Shown: positions 43,346-53,133 of the stretch, in pieces | How the letters are laid out: the number at the start of each line of letters is the position of its first letter | Numbering within the stretch: position 1 is the first letter of the stretch | From: Tenodera sinensis | Lineage: Eukaryota > Arthropoda > Insecta > Mantodea > Mantidae | DNA length: 64,000 nt | Assembly (NCBI GenBank): GCA_030765045.1 | Contig: CM060963.1 | Span: 65,774,617 to 65,838,616 of the forward strand | Reading direction: 5' to 3' | Translations under genes and position numbers: made by a program | Notes under the pieces: generated by a model | Told to the model about the DNA's origin: nothing | What the model saw: the letters and a program-made list of their open reading frames with translations, nothing else | Databases searched by the model: none

Positions 43346-43360
43346 TTAAAATGTCACATG

Positions 43361-43560
43361 TTTGAGATATTTTTATGACAACTGAAATGCATATTTTGAA
43401 TTTTTTTGGCTATAGCCCCTGTAGTCGTATTTACTCTGGACAACTTTTGCATAACTGGTAAACCATAAGATAGACCAAATCTTACTATAAAAAATGTAGA
43501 AGTTGTGTCTAAATGCATTTTTTTGTGGAGTGAACCTTTTTGGAGATATTCCCTTTTATT
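43361..43560 (-). repeat. Dispersed repeat D, second copy (second half)
   Basis: Continues the match to about 28395-28640 in reverse complement (GGCTATAGCCCCTG, TTTGCATAACTGGTAAACCA). Confidence 0.65.
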
Positions 43561-46263
43561 TCTGTGAGTTTTGCAATACTTAAACTTTTTTCAAATGGAA
43601 AGCCATTATTCTCTTTTTTATATCTTGGCCATGCAAAGCAAATGGAATTTCAAAGCTTTAAAATATTTTACTATTGCTCAAAACCCACTGTGTTTCCAGA
43701 TTCTCCTTGCACCTGCGACATTGCTTGTTTGAATTTAGGGCAGCTATACATTTATTGATTTTAGTATTAAATTAATAGTCCTCTTCTTCTCGTCCTTGGG
43801 TCCACTTGTTCTTGCCTCGTTTTTTATTTGAGACTGTTTAATGGGTCGTGGGAAAAATGAGTGGTTATCAGAGAGTGGATTGAAAGAAATATTAATAAAT
43901 GAAATGAAGGGGAAAACAATTGCACTTTTATTACTATGTTCAGCAGCTAAAACTTTAATACCCTGTACATTGTAAATATAGACCGACTTTAAATAAATAT
44001 GCCAAATGATCCGGTATCCTAAGCCTCACTTCACTGTCACCAAGAATGTATGCAACTGAATAAACATAGGATGATATGGCCTAAATGATCCTTGGATAGA
44101 ATTTAGCCTGACACCGAAAAAGAATCAAAATAAATCTTGCCGTTCAAATTTTATCTAATGCCGAAATTTATCTTCTTCTTTCCTGTTTATACCTTGTCTT
44201 GTAGCACTGAAACTTTCACTCTATCACTTAAAGATACTTTTACGTCGTGTTCTCTGTAGGGTTGTAGCCAGACTGCCCTGCTAAAACTATTTCAAACCTC
44301 CTTACTCTAGTTTGCCAAAATATTAAATTCTTATTGGTTGCCTAAAATGTGGTATATTTTAAATTTAGTTGTTTTGGGATTTATCATTGGGTAGGCGTGT
44401 GAAACTGCTGGCCCCCTTCTCATCATATGGCTGTCAATCTAGCAGACGCTCTACCAATGATTTATGATGTTTTATGACTTGCAGAAGAATAGGTCCACAA
44501 GGAAGGTGCTATGTAGTTTTACTACTCCCGGCATCAGTATGTCGCTGCCTGGTCTGCCGTTCTTGCATTCTGGTGAAATGAGGAATTCTTGTACTATATG
44601 AAACTTATTCAGATATGTGGAATCATACATAGTTACATTGTAAATATTTTATTATACATGGGAGTAGAGAAAGCCATGCGACACATCAGACTTTTTGGAT
44701 GGAATGTAATACTTCCTCTATCTACCATAAGCAGTAAATTAGGTGCTGGAGAAAGTACTAATGCCCTTAAAATGTATAGTAATACCAATAACATATCTAG
44801 TAAGGGAACAATAATAAGGTGTTGTGATCATTGCCATGAATGGCTAGGTTCAGTGACACTAGATTCCAAATGATACTGCAGCTTTTCACATGAATTTAAA
44901 AAAAGAGAAGCAAACAGGAAAGAACTTGCACATGCACATCCTGAAAATGTGATGCTATCTTTATCAAGTTTCCAGCTCATGTTTTATTTGCTATTATGGT
45001 TAAGAAGCAGAGTCCATTTACTGGTATGGCGGTTGTATTGATACATTGAAACCTTCACAATTTAACAAAAGTTTTTACTGCAAGGAAATACGTTGTGTTT
45101 TGTCTTGGAAATCCATGTAGAGTTTGGATGATGGCTGCATATATTGTAAATACAGGTCTGAGCAAACATTGACTGAAGGATATAGATATCTGGTTTACAT
45201 TTATATAACAGGGCTTTTTTATAATAAGTGCATATTCTTGTTTAATATACTTTATTTCACCATTTAATAAAATACATCACTTTTTTTCACAAACTTTTAC
45301 ACAGTAGAAAGACAAGGCCGTGGATCCTTTTTAATAGCTGCCTGGCATTTGCCTAAGAGATCAAGGAAAACCACGGAAAACCTTGACCAGACAGCAGATG
45401 TTACAGTGGCTTTATCGTCTCAATTAATGCATATGGAGCAATCTCCCAAAGTTATTGTATGGCATTGTCTTCGAGACATAAGAAAAATTGCTCTAAATTG
45501 TAAGAATATTCACCAAGGTTTTTTTTGAAAGCCCAAACACATGTTATGCATTAATCAGTTATTGTCATACAATAACAATCTAGAAGTATCACTTTAAGTG
45601 CCTCACTCATACAGTTGTGCAAAAAATGTAGAATTTGTATGAACAAATAAAAGCTTTTGACATGCTCACAAAAAATTACTGTTAAATTGCTATAGTAGAA
45701 TAGTACATTGCAGTTTGTGTTATAAAGTACTCATTGTGCATCCAAGAGTGAATTTTTACAACTTTGAGTTTATTTATAACTGTATATCATGCGAGGATGT
45801 TGAACCATTGAGCATTTATATTTATATACTGTATTTTTTTTTCTCAAATCTACCATATTGTAATGGAACTTAAGTTTTATTCATTATAATTGATGTTAAT
45901 TTGATATTGTAAAAATATCATTTTTAAATTTATTAGTATTTGTTCATATGTTTTGAAAAAAAATAAGTTGGATAGAGCAAGAAAGATCATATTTTTATAA
46001 GAGAGAAAAGAAGAATAGTTTCACTGAAGCTCCTGATACCATATATAAAGGTTGCTGTAATAATGGGTATTACTGGCACTTGTTGCAGAGATGAACTAGC
46101 AAAAATGGAAGACAATATTGAAGATAAAGTATACTCACTCTATCAATTCCAAAGATCAAAACACAACAGATAACAAGGCATACTGTTGTGGATGGAAAGG
46201 AAAAGTGAAGGGGTGGACAGTTTCTGAAAGCTTATCTTTCTGTATACACAATTGTTTATCCCT
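43561..46263. other. UBXN1 intron, no gene
   Basis: No coding region supported. A short repeat D-like end lies at about 44690-44730, and a weak tRNA-like complement near 44445-44460. Otherwise AT-rich. Confidence 0.4.
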
Positions 46264-46276
46264 AAGTTACAGAAAT

Positions 46277-46628
46277 GGCCGCCTCCGTAGCGCAGCTGGC
46301 AGCGCGCTTGCCTGTGGCGCGGAGGACCCGGGTTCGATCCCCGGTACCAGCATGGGGATTTTATCCCCTCTGGGAGGTCTGGCACGGGGTGCACTCAGCC
46401 TCGTTAGGTCCCGGGGGGACCAATTGAGGAGCTACTTGATGGAGAAGTAGCGGCCCCAGGTCGAGAAGACCGCATAACTGGCCGGGAGGGCTCGGGGCGC
46501 TGACCACGTCCCACCCTCCAGTACTGCACCTCACCAATGACGCCTGTAGTGGGCAGAGGTGGGGGACGCAGCGGCTGGGCGGTAGGCCTTGGCCCTTCAT
46601 GGGCTGTCGCGCGGGGTTTTCATTTTTC
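46277..46628 (+). mobile_element. tRNA-derived SINE S2, full length
   Basis: Head GTAGCGCAGCTGGCAGCGCG (A box) and GGGTTCGATCCCCGG (B box at about 46330-46344), then a GC-rich body of ~270 bp. The perfect 13-bp duplication AAGTTACAGAAAT is at 46264-46276 and 46629-46641. Its GC content contrasts with the AT-rich surroundings. A diverged copy lies at 60655-60835. Confidence 0.88.
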
Positions 46629-46641
46629 AAGTTACAGAAAT

Positions 46642-48308
46642 ATAAAGTGTGCAATGCACCAATTGAGATTAATACAATTTGAATGTTTTGAAAAGAAGTC
46701 GCATAATTTTTAGAATAGATAAGTTTTATTGAACTTTGATTTTGTAGGACTTCAGTTACATAATTTTTGTATGTGCTGGAGAGATGTATTAAAGTTAAAG
46801 AAATATAGAGGTTGGAGTTTAGTTGCAGCAGAATATGCAGACAAAACTTTGAATACTCAAGTTGTAAATTGCAGTACTGGAAGTCACCAGATTAAGAGAG
46901 CAATAAAGATGAAGCTTTTGCAGCAGTGACAAGATGTAAGGAATCTGCCAAGCATTAAGCATACAGTTCAGGAGAATTTTTTTTCCCAGATTGTAGTATT
47001 GTTAATAAGTGCCAGAATTTCATTTAATTAAGTGTATCTTCTGGATTATGAGTAGTAAGTAATTTGGAATGTTTGAAAAAAACTTGTTATTTTGCTACAC
47101 TACTCTTCAATTGCTTTATTTCAGTGGCCTAAAACTGCTCCTTTCAGTTCTAAACTCAGGTATGCAGTGGTCACATTACAATATGGTAATATAATATGGT
47201 TTATGACTAAAAGCAAAACTAATAAATATTCACATATAAACCATCAGCTGCACATTTCTAACTTTCTGTGCAATTATTAGTATTAATGCATTTTCTTGCA
47301 TATGGAGCCCAATATTACTGTACTACGTTTCTTTATGCTGCAAAAGGTCTAATTTTTAAAACTCTAGCCCTAGAATATATACTATATATTAATATTCTAA
47401 ATTGTAATAAAATTGTACAAATACATACAAATTAGCCCAAATATTTATACATTTTCAAAATGTAGATTTAAATGTTAAAATCTTCAACAAAATGGTATTT
47501 ACATACTAAATTCTAATGCCCTTCAACTATTATTAGTAACTTTAAGTTTAATCATTTTGAATCGGTCTAGTAGGGTAGATCAATTTTGTAAAAGCATGAC
47601 AGTACTAGGTACCTACGCATGCACTGTTAATATACTGGAGTTGTCAAGAATGTATAATTTAAAAAGGAACATAAAGTGGCAAAAGATAATACTTAATAGA
47701 AAGCTCATTTTATAAAATATTGCTTTGGTATTGATAGATATTTTGAAAATAAAAGCTTTTGCTAAATAAGTTCAATTTTAAAATATTTTATGCTTTAAAA
47801 ATATGGAATGCAATCTTTAAGTAAAAGACACAATTTTATATATTAAAAAAAACCACCTTTTTAAGGTGTTATTTTAATAGATCAGATACGTAATACTGAA
47901 AATACAACTTTCTGGAGTTAATAAATGACAGAACTTTAAATGTTGAATTAGCAAGCACCATCCTTAAAAACGAGTAGGTAACATTACATATTAGAATTAA
48001 AGAGTTTTTCTAAAATATTTTCAACATTTTTGTGAGAGATAAAATTCAATCAAGGAAATGGAAATGGTAAAAAAAAAAATTAGCAATTGCTATAGTGCAC
48101 ATCAGTAGCCATCTAGAAGTACATCAATGTACTTTCTAGCTTTGAATATAGTGCATAATTTTCTGTCTTTTGTATGAGATTCTCACAACTGCCACAAGAT
48201 AGTGGCCATTGGGTGCTTATTGCACTATCAGTCTCATGTCATTTATTAACCTATGTTTATGTACATTTTTCATTCTGTCTTTACTAATTTTGTTTTCCTT
48301 TATTTCAG
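46642..48308. other. UBXN1 last intron, no gene
   Basis: AT-rich; no repeats or coding regions supported. Confidence 0.4.
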
Positions 48309-48352
48309 GTTTGGTGCCTTCAGCTGTTGTGATTGTATCTAGAAGTCAGTGA
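48309..48352 (+). CDS. UBXN1: UBXN1 terminal coding exon
   Basis: After the acceptor CTTTATTTCAG (48298-48308), the split Gly codon is completed, giving GLVPSAVVIVSRSQ and stop TGA 48350-48352. This is the last strand of the UBX domain; the family ends in LVPSAV.IV. Only 14 codons long. AATAAA at 48492-48497 is a candidate poly(A) signal. The four visible exons give 239 residues. Confidence 0.9.
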
Positions 48353-48536
48353 AACAATATTTTATGCGTGAATGTAAGTGGTTTTTACATTTGCTTATTG
48401 TTATTATAACTGTGAGGGCTGGTAATGATCTGTTATAATTTTGTACAAATGTTTCGTAGATTGAAAGCTGTGCATATAAAATAAGCTTCTTAATAAAGCA
48501 GTGAATTGCAAGCAAAGAGAAAAGGCTGTTATGTAG

Positions 48537-48851
48537 CTACATGGTTAACCATGACACAAATTCTATCAATTTCAGTGTTTTTAACATTGGATTAAGCTGT
48601 CGTCTGGGATAGTAAGGTATAAATGGAGGTGATTTTTCTTCTGCATCTTCTTCAGATGAGTCTGTGTTTGACAGACTGACTAAATATCTATACTGATTAT
48701 CATCTGGATATTGGATATTCTTGTTCAGTGGGCAGTTTGTTTTAATACCAGTTGCAGGGTCTACAAACCCTTTTATTCCATCACAGTCCACCAGTGTCAA
48801 AGTCTTATCAAAGCAAATCCTTATTTCTGAAACATATGCAGCTCCAGTTAT
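48537..48851 (-). CDS. RNase T2, last coding exon
   Basis: Minus-strand exon: acceptor CATGTTACAG before 48851, phase 0, stop TAG 48537-48539. Encodes ITGAAYVSEIRICFDKTLTL and VDCDG, the C-terminal part of the RNase T2 fold (EIRICFDK block). A longer tail follows with an acidic stretch (SNTDSSEEDAEEK) and Pro/Arg-rich end; this extension is variable in the family. It joins in frame with the exon at 59386-59758. The gene converges on UBXN1: 184 bp separate the stop codons. Confidence 0.85.
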   Translation of the reverse strand: MTGAAYVSEIRICFDKTLTLVDCDGIKGFVDPATGIKTNCPLNKNIQYPDDNQYRYLVSLSNTDSSEEDAEEKSPPFIPYYPRRQLNPMLKTLKLIEFVSWLTM

Positions 48852-49006
48852 CTGTAACATGAAATTAAAATACATAAGCATCATGGATCACTTATGCAAA
48901 CTCAAAATAATAATACAGAAAAAGTAGACATGAGCTTGCTAAGCTTGGCAATTTTCTAGGTGAAATATACATCTTAAAATGCAGCTCAGTAGTTTTGCAA
49001 ATTTTA

Positions 49007-50363
49007 CCGTCAATTCTTCACCGCAGTTCTGGGCCGATACCGGACTTATACTCCGGTATTCACCTATGGCTCCCAGTTGGGTAGTACGACGGGTTCTCCA
49101 TTTATATACAACGGTGACGTTCACACATACCGCCTTCCAGACGCCAGTTCAGTTTTTACCGCCGAGCTGCTTGCCATCTTTTATTTCTTACTTTTTATCT
49201 CCCGGTCAGTTCCTGGACCTTTTATTGTATGTTGCGACTCGCTGAGCACTCTTCAGGTGCTACAACAATTTGTTGGCAACTCGGTTTTAGTTATTAAAAT
49301 ACAGACACTCTTATCTCAGTTGTTGTTGTTGTTGTTTTCTAGTGCCTTGCATCTGGCAATGAAGCTATTAGCATTCGTGCTTTCCAATACTTTTGAACTG
49401 TAGTTTCTTCTGATCTTAATGCTTCACAGGTGTTCAAGTGGTCTTCGTTCATTTCTGCTGGATCGTTACACAGGACACATGTTGGTGAAGCTGAGATACC
49501 TATTCTGTAGAGAATTTGTTATCTCGTGGATATCAGTTCGTTTTTACCTGGTGCCCAGGCCATGTGGGTATTCCCGGCAATGAGACGGCGGATGCAGCTG
49601 CTAAGTCTGCATGCCGCTTGTCAGAGTATTCCACCCGTACGCTCCCTTATATGGACGTGCACAAGATCTTCCGTCGCCAGCTATATTCTGTCTGGCAGGA
49701 GTCTTGGGAAGCGTTAGCTGGCACTCAGTTGCGGATAATCAAGGACATGGTACAACCCTGGCAAACATCTTGCAGAGATTCCAGGCATGAGGAAGTGATT
49801 TTAACCCGCCTGAGGATAGGCTACACTCGAGCCACGCATGCACACCTTTTGCGTGGTGATCCGGAGCCTGTCTGTGCTACGTGCAATGTCTCACTCTCCG
49901 TTGCACATGTCCTTATTGATTGTCCGTGGTATGCTCGTGAGTGCCAGTCCTTTGGCCTGGGTCTTACACTGTGCACCGTGTTAGGCAACGGCCCTGTAGC
50001 TGTAAATACAGTACTGCGGTTTGTTGCGCGTATCAATTTTGGTAAGCAAGTGTAAGGTTTCTTTTATCTTGGCAGAAGTATACTTTTAGGATGCTTTTAC
50101 TCGTGTTTTTTACCTTTTAAACAGTGTCACCAGTTTACGTTTTTCGTAATATAAATTTTTATCGGTTTTTAATTTTCCTTTTTTTTTTTTACCTATTTTA
50201 GCTCTCTTCTTAGTGGTTTTAACATTCACCTTTAGGTATTTTAACTTTCACTTTTTAGCTTTAAAGGGGTGCGGTTTTATTTCTTTGATTGTTTTTATTT
50301 TGAACTTTGGGCCCTAATGACCTAGTTGTCGATGGGTCCGTAAAGCCCACTACTCACTCACTC
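49007..50363 (+). mobile_element. LINE-Y, 5'-truncated, with 16-bp duplication
   Basis: Flanked by AGTTTTGCAAATTTTA at 48991-49006 and 50364-50379. It encodes the RNase H region (VFTAELLAIF; CCDSLSTLQVL; FTWCPGHVGIPGNETADAAAK) and the C-terminal motif (VCATCNVSLSVAHVLIDC ... NFGKQV, stop 50053-50055). The 3' UTR has CCCTAATGACCTAGTTG and a (CACT)n tail. It is broken by a LINE tail at about 49317-49516 and by frameshifts before 49100. Confidence 0.88.
49317..49516 (-). mobile_element. LINE tail inserted in LINE-Y
   Basis: Read on the minus strand it encodes GISASPTCVLCNDPAEMNED, YWKARMLIASLPDARH and stop, then a (CAA)n tail at 49319-49336. The layout matches the LINE-X C-terminus but the sequence differs. 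The flanking duplication TTATCTC is at 49310-49316 and 49517-49523. It lies inside the RNase H frame. Confidence 0.75.
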
Positions 50364-50542
50364 AGTTTTGCAAATTTTAAGAATGAACTTGCAGTATACA
50401 AGTTATACCAAATGATTGTTTTTATTTTGGACTTTGGGCCCTAATGACCTAGTTGTCGATGGATCCGTAAAGCCCACTACTCACTCACTCACTCACTCAC
50501 TCACTCAGTTTTGCAAATTTTAAGAATGAACTTGCAGTATAC
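50287..50542. repeat. 127-bp tandem duplication spanning LINE-Y tail and flank
   Basis: GATTGTTTTTATTTTG..., the LINE-Y 3' end, the (CACT)n tail and the downstream flank through TATACAAGTTATACCAAA occur twice (units from 50287 and 50414). The second unit has a longer CACT run. Confidence 0.85.
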
Positions 50543-51608
50543 AAGTTATACCAAAAAAATGCAGACAACACTTAGTATGTTGTGTGGAATGGTAAACTGA
50601 TAGGCCTGGAAATGCATGGTTTGGGTGCTGGAGAGTGTCAAAGTCTGAGAATGAATGGTTGTGATAAAGTGTTCCGATTCGTTTTTGAGTCTTAATGCAA
50701 AAGTATGCAACCCTTTAGTTATCTGTGACATACTGTATATGTTCTTACTTTTTTTGTATCCTACTTGGTTACATGCTAAGAATAGCAAGAGTAAGGTGGG
50801 AATGTAACTGTACACAATACTCCAAGAGCAGGTTGCCTGGGTTTACCATATAAACCAGGTTAGGTATGTCGCCACAGTACCTATGCATTTTTACAGATCT
50901 GTAAACTAGTATCTTCACTATTATTTACTTTTATTTTCTTCTATGTGCTTCTTGTTAGTTAAAATCAACTTTCATTCCCCTACGAAGGAGTGTCGCCTTG
51001 TCATGGCAGAGGGGCTCAGTACCTGAGCCAGATGGCCTACTAAGTGTCATTTTGATTACTGGTAGGCAAGAGGTGAGGGGAAGCAAAGAACATTCCAAAC
51101 GGGTAGATGGGGCTCGGTAGTCTTGGTCGACAACTCATCTAAGAGAAGAGAACTCCGAAATCAAACTCCCCCAGGGGCTCCTACTACAGTAGGTACGGGT
51201 TTGGCGTACCCGGGGCCCCGAGCCATACTCTCGATTGGGTTCCTCCAAGAGGTGAGAGGGCACATGCCAAACGCCCAATCAACTTTGGTCCACTTTTGTG
51301 TTTGACCTCCCACCTGTTACCTCCCTGTACACAGTCTGATGGATAACCTACGCGCGGGTCGTCGGAGGATGGGGTGACGCAAGGGGTGACTGGGTAATCG
51401 CGTAAGTCCCAGCCCCTGGTTATCATGTAGGATCTGTGTGCGTATCCGCTGATAAAGGTCAGTCCCGGGGAGGGGCCATTGCATGAGCTGATGCACTCCT
51501 GAAGGTGATTGGGTCCCTCTGTCTATACATTGGGAGGTGAGACCCTAGGGTGAGCAAGGTCCAGGCCAGGACTCTCACCTAAGCCGGGGTGGCGCCCAGG
51601 AAGTGAGC

Positions 51609-53090
51609 ATGCCATCGGAGACATTTGCAATGGTGGAGGATATCATCGCCATGAGTCCAAAAACTCCATACAACAACAAAGCAAGTGGAAAAGAAGTAGT
51701 CGAGTGTTGTGGTCCTCGCTACTTAGTTATTACTAGAAAAGAGGAAGGTAAAAAATTCCTATCGGTGAGCCCCTTTACCATTCAAAAGGGTCTGGATAAC
51801 ATTGCTGGTCCAGTAAAGTCATGCACTAGATCTCGCAATGGCACGCTGCTGGTTGAAACACATTCATCCACCCAGGCAGCTAAAATACTGAAGGCAAATA
51901 TGCTAGCCAGTTATCCTATCAGTGTGGAGATGCACAGAACTTTGAACTCCTCGCGCGGCGTGATAAACACCCGTGCATTGGATGATCTAAGTAATGAGGA
52001 GATTAAAGAAAATCTTTTGGAACAAGGCGTTACTAACGTTTACAGGGTTCAGCGTAAAGAGGGTGGTGAACTGAAGCCAACACGTACCCTGTTCCTGACC
52101 TTTGACCGGGTAGATCTCCCGCAGAGGATTAAGGCAGGGTACGAATCCATCGAAGTTCGGCCTTTCATCCCGAACCCGCTCAGATGTTTCAAGTGCCAGC
52201 GCTTTGGACATACAAGCGAGCTTTGCAAGGGACAAGCTACATGCCCTCAATGTGGAGATGAATCCCACGATGGTGCATGTACAGCAGCTCCGTCATGTGT
52301 GAACTGCAGAGGTGAACATCCATCCAGTTCCCGAGATTGCCCCCGTTTTGTAGAAGAAAGAGCGATCCAAGAGATACGGGTTAAAGAGAAGGTGCCCTTC
52401 TCAGAAGCCTGGAAGCTCTTGCGTTTACGCCAACCCTCTGTTCCAAGGTCCGGGACCTATAGCTCAGTTGTAGCTAAACCGGTACCGAGCAGAGAGATCG
52501 CAACGCAGACCAGCGATTTTAATGGGGCAACAATATCTGAAAAGACACTTGTAGCCCGTAGCTCTATTCCAAAGCCTTCAACATCAGCGCGCACATCTAT
52601 GTCAACGTCCACAAAATCTTCAAGTGCAAAGAACATCAGTGTTACATCACCATCAAGAGCACCAAGATCAGCGCAAAAAACTAGCAAGCCCGTAAGATGT
52701 GAAGCCTCACCGATAAAGTTTAAAAAGAGTTACACAAGGACCGACTTCCTCAAGGAAAATAGTATGTCTAATCCCAGTACATCGAAGGGATGTAAGAGTC
52801 CACGAACATCTCGAAGATCTCGAATATCCTCTTCTGGAGAATCTTCAGGGGTGGACTCTGACCGGCGTCTTTCATCTTCGCCGGTCTCCGTGTCAAATCG
52901 GTTCGAAGCTCTCGAACCAAAATTCAGTATCGGAACACGGACGTCCTCGGCAGAGGACATGGAATTGGAATCTGCCCACACTGGGAGACCCCCAGTAGAA
53001 AAAAGGCGCGAAAAAGCGCCAGAAGGGAATGCCAGCCCCAGAGGAAAAAAAAGGGCTAAGTTAGTTCGACAACCGCCTGCTCCAAAGTAA
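51609..53090 (+). CDS. LINE ORF1 nucleic-acid-binding protein
   Basis: 493 residues from ATG 51609. The middle carries an RRM-like region (about 60-190, VYRVQRKEGGELKPTRTLFL) and three zinc knuckles at about 193-245: CFKCQRFGHTSELC, CPQCGDESHDGAC and CVNCRGEHPSSSRDC. A conserved block follows (RFVEERAIQEIRVKEKVPFS), then a long Ser/Thr/Arg/Lys-rich disordered tail. Uninterrupted. ORF1 proteins of this type coat LINE RNA. ORF2 begins 43 bp downstream. Confidence 0.88.
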   Translation: MPSETFAMVEDIIAMSPKTPYNNKASGKEVVECCGPRYLVITRKEEGKKFLSVSPFTIQKGLDNIAGPVKSCTRSRNGTLLVETHSSTQAAKILKANMLASYPISVEMHRTLNSSRGVINTRALDDLSNEEIKENLLEQGVTNVYRVQRKEGGELKPTRTLFLTFDRVDLPQRIKAGYESIEVRPFIPNPLRCFKCQRFGHTSELCKGQATCPQCGDESHDGACTAAPSCVNCRGEHPSSSRDCPRFVEERAIQEIRVKEKVPFSEAWKLLRLRQPSVPRSGTYSSVVAKPVPSREIATQTSDFNGATISEKTLVARSSIPKPSTSARTSMSTSTKSSSAKNISVTSPSRAPRSAQKTSKPVRCEASPIKFKKSYTRTDFLKENSMSNPSTSKGCKSPRTSRRSRISSSGESSGVDSDRRLSSSPVSVSNRFEALEPKFSIGTRTSSAEDMELESAHTGRPPVEKRREKAPEGNASPRGKKRAKLVRQPPAPK

Positions 53091-53133
53091 TGAAGAGTTA
53101 CCTTGGAATTACCTATCCCATACACAATGCAAT

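Noticed and set aside
44440..44465. tRNA-like A box on the minus strand
   Set aside because: An isolated box without B box or tail; too short to support a SINE call.
44589..44873. 94-aa intronic frame
   Set aside because: No domain, no splice signals, and its middle overlaps a repeat D-like end.
46280..46350. Functional tRNA gene
   Set aside because: A and B boxes are good, but the unit continues into a 352-bp SINE body bounded by a 13-bp TSD.
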